64,000 nucleotides of DNA, taken from Thalassospira mesophila. GTDB taxonomy: Bacteria; Pseudomonadota; Alphaproteobacteria; Rhodospirillales; Thalassospiraceae. Shown piece after piece: positions 57,344-64,000 of this stretch. Positions within the stretch are counted from its first letter, which is position 1; every line of letters begins with the position of its first letter. Location: positions 248,001 to 312,000 of the forward strand of contig NZ_JFKA01000005.1 of assembly GCF_002115755.1 (NCBI RefSeq). Direction: 5' to 3'. The position numbers and the translations under genes are program-made. A model generated the notes under the pieces. It made no database searches and had not been told where the DNA came from. It was given only the letters and a program-made list of their open reading frames with translations.

Positions 57344-58303
57344 TCAGGCCGCGGCCATAAATGCCAGAACTTCGCTTTCGGTCGGCAAGGCATTAATTGC
57401 CCCGCGTTTGGTTGCGGTTAAAGCCCCAACCGCATTTGCAAAACGACAGGCGGCCCCCACCTGTTCCGCCGAAGACAACAAATCGCTGTTTTTTAACAGG
57501 CGCGATAAAAATCCGGCGGTAAAACCATCACCTGCCCCGGTCGCATCAACCGACGTCACGGCAAACGGTTCGGCAAAACCATTCCACTGCGTCGTATAAA
57601 ACCGGCTGCCTTTCGACCCCATGGTCACAATGACCAGCTTCCAGTGATCACACCACAGATGTTTGACACCGACTTCAAAATCTTCTTCGCCGGTCAAAAA
57701 TGTCACTTCGTCATCTGAAATTTTAACAATATCGGCTTTGGAAATCGCCAGACGTAAAATCTCGCGCGCCTTGTCCTCGCTGGGCCACAAAGGCAATCTC
57801 AAATTGGGATCGCACGAAATAATCGCCCCGCCTTCACGGGCAATTTCAATGGCACGCAAGGTTGCTGAGCGCGGGTCATCATCGATCATGCAAAGGGTGC
57901 CGTAATGAAACAGCTCGCACCCGGTCAGCATCTCGGTATCGAGATCAGCCGGGGACAACAGCATATCGGCCGAAGGCGAACGATAGAACGAAAATTCCCG
58001 TTCCCCATCGGCACGGAGCGACACAAATGCCAAGCCCGTCAGCGCTTCCTTGGTCAGAACGATGCCAGATGTATCAACGTTATCGGCTTTGAGGGTATCG
58101 ACCAGAAAATGCCCAAAGGCATCATCGCCCAACTTGCCAATAAAGCCGGTTTCAATACCCAGCCGTTGCAAACCCACGGCCACATTGCCCGGCGCCCCAC
58201 CGGCAGCCTTGGCAAAGGCTGGCGCGTCGGCAAGACCTGTGCCGGTCACTGTTGGCACAAAATCAATCAACAACTCGCCAAGGCAAACTGCTTTTGCCGT
58301 CAT
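57344..58303 (-). CDS. Fructokinase, PfkB (ribokinase) family
   Basis: A 319-residue sugar kinase. VCLGELLIDFVP begins the protein, AAGGAPGNVAVGLQRLG near residue 33 is the sugar-binding signature, and DATGAGDGFTAGFLSRLL near 255 holds the catalytic Asp and anion hole. The wording of these motifs is that of bacterial fructokinases (ScrK/Frk). It would phosphorylate fructose to fructose-6-phosphate, which the neighbouring isomerase converts to glucose-6-phosphate. The start has GGAG seven bases upstream. A LacI-type palindrome lies 40 bases before it. A related PfkB kinase with another sugar cannot be ruled out. Confidence 0.87.
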   Translation of the reverse strand: MTAKAVCLGELLIDFVPTVTGTGLADAPAFAKAAGGAPGNVAVGLQRLGIETGFIGKLGDDAFGHFLVDTLKADNVDTSGIVLTKEALTGLAFVSLRADGEREFSFYRSPSADMLLSPADLDTEMLTGCELFHYGTLCMIDDDPRSATLRAIEIAREGGAIISCDPNLRLPLWPSEDKAREILRLAISKADIVKISDDEVTFLTGEEDFEVGVKHLWCDHWKLVIVTMGSKGSRFYTTQWNGFAEPFAVTSVDATGAGDGFTAGFLSRLLKNSDLLSSAEQVGAACRFANAVGALTATKRGAINALPTESEVLAFMAAA

Positions 58304-58342
58304 CTATATTCTCCGCTTGTTTTGCCGGAATAAAACCGACCT

Positions 58343-58352
58343 GTAACGTTAC
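58343..58352. promoter_or_regulatory. Short LacI-type palindrome upstream of the fructokinase gene
   Basis: A perfect 10-bp palindrome GTAACGTTAC with a central CG lies 40 bases before the fructokinase start. Its short length makes chance possible. Confidence 0.4.
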
Positions 58353-58395
58353 CGGTGTGGGACAGCCTTCTTTTAATCGATTCAATCCGTCGCGC

Positions 58396-58427
58396 AAAGA
58401 AAAAGCCGCTGCGCCAGACAGCGGCTT
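58396..58427 (-). terminator. Terminator after the phosphatase gene
   Basis: The stem AAGCCGCTG / CAGCGGCTT with a seven-base loop is followed on the reverse strand by TTTCTTTG, 18 bases after the stop of the 58446-59027 gene. Confidence 0.82.
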
Positions 58428-58445
58428 GATCCATCAGTATAATTT

Positions 58446-59027
58446 CTAATCAGCCGCCATATCAACTTCGCGTTTGCGGCCAATTTCGGTCATCCAGGTT
58501 ACAAAATGCGGATCACGTTTGATTTGCCGTCCATAATGGCGGCGCAGGGCAGCACTAAACCGGCCCTCGCGGCCTAATAATTCGTCGGCATAGTCAATCA
58601 TAACGGAATTGGGCCACGCCTGCGGGCGAATGGCAACGATCTGCTCGAACAGGTCATCTTCGGCGATTTCGGGCTGGGCCTGTGCCATCAACATCGCCAT
58701 CGATGCGGTTGAGCGCGAAACACCCATGTGGCAATGCACCAGCAAATGCCCGTCTTCACGCAAATCACAGGATTTGGCCAGCTCATCGCCAAAGGCCAGC
58801 ACTTTTTCCACATGATCGCGCCGGGGCATTTCCATGCCCGGCCGGTCCGCAATAATGTCGTGGAACCGCAAAATCGTGCGTTCATGCGGGGCAAAGTTCT
58901 GCAATGCTTCCGGGTCCGGGGTTTCCGGGTCCAGCACCGATAAAATATGGGTTACTTTGCGTTCCGCATGGCTGGGAAGTTCTTCAATACCGCAGATCGT
59001 CAGCAGTGAAATCGAAACCGATTGCAT
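58446..59027 (-). CDS. Dual-specificity/tyrosine-type Cys phosphatase
   Basis: A 193-residue cytoplasmic protein. The P-loop LLVHCHMGVSRSTASMAMLM near residue 95 contains the CX5R signature (Cys and Arg of HCHMGVSRS). A conserved upstream Asp in FHDIIADRPG is a candidate general acid. It resembles the family of alphaproteobacterial protein-tyrosine-phosphatase-like proteins whose substrates are unknown. It is a single gene between the fructokinase and agmatinase units, with a terminator on each side. Confidence 0.85.
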   Translation of the reverse strand: MQSVSISLLTICGIEELPSHAERKVTHILSVLDPETPDPEALQNFAPHERTILRFHDIIADRPGMEMPRRDHVEKVLAFGDELAKSCDLREDGHLLVHCHMGVSRSTASMAMLMAQAQPEIAEDDLFEQIVAIRPQAWPNSVMIDYADELLGREGRFSAALRRHYGRQIKRDPHFVTWMTEIGRKREVDMAAD

Positions 59028-59055
59028 GGCATCATCCTGTTGTGGCGTAAAAAAG

Positions 59056-59090
59056 AAACGACCGACATCCTACGCGGACACCGGTCGTTT
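59056..59090 (-). terminator. Terminator after speB
   Basis: The 9-bp stem AAACGACCG / CGGTCGTTT has a 17-base loop and is followed on the reverse strand by CTTTTTTACG. It ends the leftward polyamine operon. Confidence 0.72.
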
Positions 59091-59118
59091 TTAAACGCAT
59101 CAGCAGAAGATTTAGCGA

Positions 59119-60084
59119 TTATTTCTTATTTGCCGCGTGCAAATTCAGCATTTCCCACGCCATGGTTGCCCCGGCAAGCGAGGTAATATCCGAGACATCA
59201 AACGGCGGTGACACTTCAACCACATCGCTGCCAATCAGGTTAATGCCTTCAAGTCCGCGCAAAATCGAAACCGCCTGATGGGTGGTTAACCCACCCAGAA
59301 CCGGGGTTCCGGTGCCTGGTGCATAGCACGGATCCAGCCCGTCGATATCAAAGGTGATATAGGCCGGGCGATCCCCGACCGTTTCCTTGATGCGGGTTAC
59401 AATTTCCGCAATTGACATTGCCTGCACATCGGGGCCGTACAAAATATTGTAGCCGTGTGCCGATTCATTATGGGTGCGAATACCCACCTGGATCGACTTT
59501 GACGGGTCGACAATACCCTTCTGGGCGGCATGCCAGAACATGGTGCCGTGATCGATCCGGTCGCCATCATCTTCCCATGTGTCAGAATGGGCATCAAACT
59601 GAATAAGCGAAATGCCATCACCATACTTTTCAGCATGGGCTTTCAGGATCGGATAGCTGATAAAGTGATCACCACCAATCGTTAGCATTTTCACACCCGA
59701 TTGCACGATATCGCGCGCATGATCCTCGATCATTTCCGGCAGTTTTTCCGGGTGGCCCGGATCAATCACCATGTCGCCGTAATCAATCACGGCCAGCTCG
59801 GCAAAAATATCGCGGCCCGAGGGAAAATGCGGTGCCCATGCCAGATTGGCCGATGCCCGACGCACGCCTTGCGGACCAAGGCGCGTTCCCGGGCGCGAGG
59901 ACGTTGCCAGATCATATGGCACACCGGTAACCGCAACATCGATACCGTTCAAATCACGGCTGTAACGACGGCGCATAAAAGACAGCGCGCCGGAATACAT
60001 CGGCTCGCTGGTGTTTTGATGCACCGATTTTGCGGTAAAGGCGTTATCGCCGCCTTTGGTGTCAATGACGCCGGTACTGCTCAT
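59119..60084 (-). CDS. speB: Agmatinase
   Basis: A 321-residue ureohydrolase that splits agmatine into putrescine and urea. The binuclear manganese ligands lie in TIGGDHFISYP near residue 127, IQFDAHSDTWED near 150 and ITFDIDGLDPCYAPGTGTPV near 240. GIDVAVTGVPYDLATSSRPGTR begins the fold. Guanidinobutyrase or related ureohydrolases share these motifs, but the operon context (puuA, puuR, puuC) favours agmatinase. It is last in the leftward operon, 21 bases after the aldehyde dehydrogenase. Confidence 0.9.
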   Translation of the reverse strand: MSSTGVIDTKGGDNAFTAKSVHQNTSEPMYSGALSFMRRRYSRDLNGIDVAVTGVPYDLATSSRPGTRLGPQGVRRASANLAWAPHFPSGRDIFAELAVIDYGDMVIDPGHPEKLPEMIEDHARDIVQSGVKMLTIGGDHFISYPILKAHAEKYGDGISLIQFDAHSDTWEDDGDRIDHGTMFWHAAQKGIVDPSKSIQVGIRTHNESAHGYNILYGPDVQAMSIAEIVTRIKETVGDRPAYITFDIDGLDPCYAPGTGTPVLGGLTTHQAVSILRGLEGINLIGSDVVEVSPPFDVSDITSLAGATMAWEMLNLHAANKK

Positions 60085-60105
60085 TTTTATCCCGCCTTTT
60101 CAATC

Positions 60106-61611
60106 TCAGGCGTCGCCCAGGGCAATCCAGGTCGACTTGATTTCACAATATTTATCGAGGGCATGCAACGACCGGTCACGACCGGTGCCCGACTGTTTAT
60201 AACCGCCAAACGGCATGGTCATCGACCCGCCATCCCAGCAATTGATCCATACCAGCCCGGCGCGCAACTTACGCGCCGCCAGATGCGCCTTGTTGATGTC
60301 GCTGGTCCAAACGGCTGCGGCAAGCCCGTATGGCGTATCGTTGGCGGTTTTAACCGCTTCTTTCCAATCGGCAACAGAAATCACGGATAAGACCGGGCCA
60401 AAAATTTCTTCCTGCGCAATGGTCATGTCATTGTTAACGCCGTCAAACACGGTCGGCTCAACATAATAACCGCCACTATCGGTTCGCACCTGCTTGCCGC
60501 CCATCGACAGGCGCGCCCCTTCGGACTGGCCTTTCTCGATATAGCCCAAAACCCGGTTCATCTGACTTTCGTCAACAATGGCGCCCATTTCGCTGGCCGG
60601 GTCCAACGGGTCGCCCGGCTGCATGGCTTTGCCCGCCGCAATCACTTTTTCAATCAGTTCGTCCTTGATCGCTTCTTCAACAATCAAGCGCGATCCTGCG
60701 GTGCAGACCTCACCCTGATTATAAAAAATGCCGCTGGCTGCGGCTTCGGCCGCGGCATCAAGGTCCGGGCAATCGGCCAGAACAATGTTAGGGCTTTTGC
60801 CACCGCATTCCAGCCACACCCGCTTCATGTTGGACTGGCCGGAATATTGCAAAAACAGCTTGCCGACTTCGCCAGACCCGGTAAAGGCAATGCAATCAAC
60901 ATCGTCATGCAGGCCAAGGGCTTTGCCTGCCGTCGGACCAAATCCCGGCACCACGTTCAAAACGCCTTCAGGCAAACCGGCCTCAACGGCCAGTTCGGCC
61001 ACACGCAGTGCCGTCAATGACGATTGTTCTGCCGGTTTAAGGATAATCGAATTGCCCATCGCCAATGCCGGGCCCAGTTTCCAGACTGCCATCATCAACG
61101 GAAAATTCCACGGCACCACAGCGGCAACAACGCCCAGCGGTTCGCGCGTGATCATGCCAATCGAATGCGGATCAGAGGGCGAAATTTCGTCGTAAATCTT
61201 GTCGATCGCTTCGGCGTACCAGCGAATGCATTTATAAGACAACGGAATATCATCGCGCACAGCCAGCGTAATCGGCTTGCCCATATCAAGGCTTTCGAGC
61301 AAGGCCAGTTCGCTCGCGTGTTGTTCCATCAGGTCGGCAAATTTCATCATCACTGCCTTGCGCGTGCCAGGCGATGCTTCTGACCAACTGCCTTTTTCAA
61401 ACACGGCCCGTGCCGCCACAACTGCACGATCAACATCGGCAAGGTCGCATTCGGCAATTTTGGTCAAAACCGAGCCATCCCGCGGGCTGATGCAATCAAA
61501 TGTCTTGCCCGACAGCGCATCAACATAATCACCGTTGATAAACGCCTTGTTGCGAAAGCTCAGGCTGCTGGCCTGCGATTTAAGGGCTTCAAAACTCAGG
61601 GGGGTTGTCAT
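60106..61611 (-). CDS. puuC: Aldehyde dehydrogenase, probable gamma-glutamyl-gamma-aminobutyraldehyde dehydrogenase
   Basis: A 501-residue NAD(P)-dependent aldehyde dehydrogenase. VVPWNFPLMMAVWKLGPAL and the Rossmann FTGSGEVGKLFLQYSG bind the cofactor. The general-base Glu is in WLECGGKSPNIV near residue 265 and the catalytic Cys in NQGEVCTAGSR near 300. The pattern and neighbours (puuA, puuR, speB) point to PuuC, acting on the aldehyde made from gamma-glutamylputrescine. Neither the PuuB oxidase nor the PuuD hydrolase is in the window. The start at 61611 has AAGGAG seven bases upstream; an open extension to 61716 overlaps puuR and is rejected. Confidence 0.9.
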   Translation of the reverse strand: MTTPLSFEALKSQASSLSFRNKAFINGDYVDALSGKTFDCISPRDGSVLTKIAECDLADVDRAVVAARAVFEKGSWSEASPGTRKAVMMKFADLMEQHASELALLESLDMGKPITLAVRDDIPLSYKCIRWYAEAIDKIYDEISPSDPHSIGMITREPLGVVAAVVPWNFPLMMAVWKLGPALAMGNSIILKPAEQSSLTALRVAELAVEAGLPEGVLNVVPGFGPTAGKALGLHDDVDCIAFTGSGEVGKLFLQYSGQSNMKRVWLECGGKSPNIVLADCPDLDAAAEAAASGIFYNQGEVCTAGSRLIVEEAIKDELIEKVIAAGKAMQPGDPLDPASEMGAIVDESQMNRVLGYIEKGQSEGARLSMGGKQVRTDSGGYYVEPTVFDGVNNDMTIAQEEIFGPVLSVISVADWKEAVKTANDTPYGLAAAVWTSDINKAHLAARKLRAGLVWINCWDGGSMTMPFGGYKQSGTGRDRSLHALDKYCEIKSTWIALGDA

Positions 61612-61676
61612 GGGATAACTCCTTTCGCAGGGCTGGCCTTTAGTGTGCCGCACCTTGCTTGCGCATAATTGTGAAT

Positions 61677-62225
61677 TCAGTATGACGGCGGTGTTGCAGC
61701 ACTGACCACTTCGCATTCAACGTCGCCGGAATTGCGAAAGCGATGCGGGATTTCAGCATTAAAATAATAGGCATCCCCGGCACTTAATACCTGCATCCTG
61801 TCGCCGACGATAACTTCCAGTTTGCCCCGCACCACAACACCGGCTTCTTCGCCCTTTTGCACAATCAGTTTACTGCCGGTGTCTCCACCGACCGGGTAAA
61901 TTTCGTGCAAAACGCGAAGCTGCCGGTCCTTGCGGGTGGCCCCCACCAGACGCATCGACATGGTGCCATCTGACAGTTCAACCAGATCGTCACGTTTAAA
62001 GAAAATTTCTTCACCATTTTCAACATCAATGGTGAAGAAATCTATCATCGTCATCGGAATGCCCTGCAACACCTTGGCCAGCGAGTCGACCGACGGGCTG
62101 ACCCGGTTTTGCTCGATGGTGGAAATGGTACTGTTTGTCACCCCGGCACGCCGTGCCAGTTCACGTTGTGACAAACCATACATGTTACGAATTGCCTTCA
62201 GACGATCTCCGACCTTTTGGCTCAT
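61677..62225 (-). CDS. puuR: XRE-family regulator with C-terminal cupin domain (PuuR-like)
   Basis: A 182-residue regulator. The N-terminal helix-turn-helix is VGDRLKAIRNMYGLSQRELARRAGVTNSTISTIEQNRVSP (residues about 5-45, quoted in part by its core SQRELARRAG). The cupin domain follows (IVQKGEEAGVVVRGKLEVIV and GDAYYFNAEIPHRFRN). This is the PuuR layout: a repressor of putrescine use that responds to polyamine. The start at 62225 has AAGGA seven bases before it. A TTG start at 62261 would overlap the puuA stop and is less likely. It lies 33 bases after puuA, so it is co-transcribed with its presumed targets. Confidence 0.9.
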   Translation of the reverse strand: MSQKVGDRLKAIRNMYGLSQRELARRAGVTNSTISTIEQNRVSPSVDSLAKVLQGIPMTMIDFFTIDVENGEEIFFKRDDLVELSDGTMSMRLVGATRKDRQLRVLHEIYPVGGDTGSKLIVQKGEEAGVVVRGKLEVIVGDRMQVLSAGDAYYFNAEIPHRFRNSGDVECEVVSAATPPSY

Positions 62226-62257
62226 CTTTTTATCCTTGGCACCGGCCACTTTGGCAC

Positions 62258-63637
62258 TCAAACCGCGTCAAGATACCAGCGGTGTTCAAGCGGCGTTACC
62301 TCGGCAAAAAACTCGTCATATTCGGCACGACGGCAGATATCGAAAACCTCGACAAACTGTTCGCCCAGATATTCACGCATAATTTTACCGTTGATGAAAT
62401 GGTCCAGTGCCGAAATCATGCTGCGCGGCACAACCAGGCCTTTGTTCTGCTCATAGCCATTACCTTCAACCGGCTCGCCGGGATCGAGCTTGTTTTTCAG
62501 GCCATAGTGAACGCCAGCCAACACACATGCCAATACCAGATAGGGGTTTGCATCCGCCCCGGAAACCCGGTGCTCCACCCGTGCGGCCTTGGCATTGCCC
62601 GCCGGAACGCGCAACGCCACAGTCCGGTTGTTCAAACCCCAGTTCGGCGACATCGGCGCATAGGCCTTGTTTTGAAACCGGCGATAGGAATTCGGGTTGG
62701 GGGCAAAAATGGCCATGCTTTCAAACATCGATGCCTGCAAGCCGCCAATGGCGTTTTTCAGAAGGTCGGAAACTTCTTCATCGCCAACCGGGCTGAAAAC
62801 GTTGTTTCCTTCGGCATCACGCAAGCTGACATGAATATGCAGCCCGTTGCCCGCCTGATCGGAATAGGGCTTGGCCATAAAGGTTGCTGTCACCTTGTTG
62901 TCCCAGGCAATGCCTTTGACAACACGTTTAAGCTGCATGGCATGGTCAGCGGCTTCCATCGGGTCACTGACATGGCCCAGATTAATCTCGAACTGGCCCG
63001 GGCCCGCTTCGGCGACAATCGTATCGGCCGGAATACCCTGCCGGTTCAACTCGCTTACGGCGTCGTGCAAAACCCGGTCAAAGTTTTCAATTTCCTGAAG
63101 ACCATAAACCTGAATACCGTCGGCGGCATAACTGCCATCAAGCGGTGCTGGCGGAATAGGCCGCCCGGTTTCGTTCTGGTCTGCCAGATAAAATTCCAGT
63201 TCCAGCGCCACGGTCGGATAAAACCCGTCCGCTGCCAGCCGGTTTACAACAGATTGCAGCACATTACGCGGATCGGCAAAAAACGGTGCCCCATCCAGAT
63301 CGTAAAGCGACACCATCACCTGTGCCAGCGCCTGTTCCCCGTAAGGAACGCGATGAAGCGTTCCTGAAATCGGTTTGGCAACGCTGTCACGGTCCCCGCT
63401 GGACCACAAAAGACCGGTTCCTTCCGGGTTATCCCCGGTAATATCGACCAGACAGATCGACCCCGGCATGTTAATGCCTTCGGCGTAGCTTTTGAGGAAC
63501 TTGTTCTTTGTGACGCGTTTGCCACGAAAAACGCCATTGATATCCGGGAGCAACAACTCAACCAGTTCGATATCGGGGTTTGCCTCAAAAAAACGCTGGG
63601 CTTCCGCCCTGCTGTCTTCGACGAACGACGTGTTCAT
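62258..63637 (-). CDS. puuA: Glutamine synthetase family enzyme, probable gamma-glutamylputrescine synthetase
   Basis: A 459-residue ATP-dependent ligase of the glutamine-synthetase fold. VELLLPDINGVFRGKRVTK begins it, and the central catalytic part has AEAGPGQFEINLGHVSDPMEAADH and SDQAGNGLHIHVSL, then ANPYLVLACVLAGVHYGL. It lacks the adenylylation-site region of true GlnA, and its neighbours are polyamine genes, so attaching glutamate to putrescine is the best call. The start has GGGAG eight bases upstream. It is the first gene of the leftward operon puuA-puuR-puuC-speB. Confidence 0.9.
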   Translation of the reverse strand: MNTSFVEDSRAEAQRFFEANPDIELVELLLPDINGVFRGKRVTKNKFLKSYAEGINMPGSICLVDITGDNPEGTGLLWSSGDRDSVAKPISGTLHRVPYGEQALAQVMVSLYDLDGAPFFADPRNVLQSVVNRLAADGFYPTVALELEFYLADQNETGRPIPPAPLDGSYAADGIQVYGLQEIENFDRVLHDAVSELNRQGIPADTIVAEAGPGQFEINLGHVSDPMEAADHAMQLKRVVKGIAWDNKVTATFMAKPYSDQAGNGLHIHVSLRDAEGNNVFSPVGDEEVSDLLKNAIGGLQASMFESMAIFAPNPNSYRRFQNKAYAPMSPNWGLNNRTVALRVPAGNAKAARVEHRVSGADANPYLVLACVLAGVHYGLKNKLDPGEPVEGNGYEQNKGLVVPRSMISALDHFINGKIMREYLGEQFVEVFDICRRAEYDEFFAEVTPLEHRWYLDAV

Positions 63638-63942
63638 CGTCTATTACTCCCTGCACGGCTGTTCATTTGTATCATACCATTGTCATCGTGCCGCGCCGCA
63701 TCAAAACGGTCAAGCCTTCGTTCGATATATCGTTCAAGTTCGCCAATTACTGACAGAACACACAACACCAGATCATACCTTAAACTCATCGCACATCAAA
63801 CCACATTGGCAAAAACCCGCCAATAATTCTTCTGATGCGCAATCAAATTTATCACTTGCAAAGGTGTTCAAAAAAACGAACACTTACTCCAAACGTTCGA
63901 CATTTCGGACAATACCGACCTGTTACGCCGTCAGGAGAAGTC
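63638..63942. promoter_or_regulatory. Divergent promoter region of the polyamine genes with repeated CGTTC motifs
   Basis: This 305-base gap separates puuA from the rightward gene at 63943. It contains the palindrome CGATATATCG (63723-63732) inside two direct CGTTC copies (63719 and 63731), and an inverted pair CGAAC...CGTTCG around 63877-63898 close to the rightward start. These are candidate binding sites for the PuuR-like regulator, based only on repetition and position. No gene is seen. Confidence 0.4.
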
Positions 63943-64000
63943 ATGAACCAGCCCGAAAAAACCGCCTATTGGCAAAATCTTGACCAACAACACCATATCC
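63943..64000 (+). CDS. Start of a probable class III aminotransferase (polyamine-related)
   Basis: Only 19 codons are inside the window: MNQPEKTAYWQNLDQQHHI. The ATG has AGGAG eight bases upstream. The pattern of Trp, then an acidic residue, then His-His matches the N-terminus of putrescine-pyruvate aminotransferases of the SpuC type. Divergent placement from puuA supports a polyamine role. The family call rests on very few residues. Confidence 0.6.
   Translation, partial: MNQPEKTAYWQNLDQQHHI

Overview
The window looks like a chromosomal segment of a free-living, motile, aerobic alphaproteobacterium, most probably Rhodospirillales and close to Thalassospira. This placement is an inference from protein style and gene order: a complete nuoA-N operon followed by birA, coaX, RNase J, methylmalonyl-CoA epimerase and a DUF1467 gene; the tig-clpP-clpX-lon-HU chain; and a split two-subunit bacterioferritin like that of Magnetospirillum. 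No search was run. There is no sign of prophage, plasmid, CRISPR array or intact insertion sequence.

Layout. 1-255: start of an exported protein that runs off the left edge. 675-19235: one long leftward block encoding respiratory complex I in order A to N (read right to left), then birA, coaX, rnj, mce and a small membrane protein. 19512-19588: tRNA-Asp. 19888-20907: a solitary rightward fliG. 21080-21697: a lipoprotein of unknown function. 21953-22029: tRNA-Val. 22139-28879: HU, Lon, ClpX, ClpP and trigger factor, all leftward, i.e. a protein quality-control cluster. 28988-29072: tRNA-Leu. 29225-32316: malonyl-CoA decarboxylase and the bifunctional NAD(P)HX repair enzyme. 32490-34919: D-amino-acid dehydrogenase and a soluble PAS histidine kinase. 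34981-38436: copper island (copA-cueR-cytochrome c) with a recognisable CueR promoter. 38634-39626: two bacterioferritin subunits with complementary loss of active-site residues. 40017-40285: a palindromic MITE-like element. 40523-40687: a DUF1127 protein.

41.2-58.3 kb is a sugar uptake and sensing region. Two tandem, closely related sugar-binding proteins are followed by two permeases and an ATPase. Next come a large chemoreceptor with an internally duplicated sensor domain, an EnvZ/OmpR-type two-component pair reminiscent of Pseudomonas GtrS/GltR, a choice-of-anchor I secreted protein, a renalase-like flavoprotein, phosphoglucose isomerase and fructokinase. Both binding-protein promoters share the paired motif TGTAACA-N31-TGTTACA; only the first also has a perfect LacI-type palindrome. 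The response regulator has no ATG, GTG or TTG start that keeps its acidic pocket, so a CTG start is likely.

58.4-64 kb: a small Cys-phosphatase, then a leftward polyamine catabolism operon (puuA-puuR-puuC-speB) and the first 58 bases of a divergent gene, probably a class III aminotransferase.

The most unusual items are the MITE-like element, the probable CTG start, the duplicated binding protein with its shared promoter motif, the tandem-sensor chemoreceptor and the asymmetric bacterioferritin pair. I did not find a convincing wholly novel multi-gene system. The sugar-sensing region is the best candidate for new biology.
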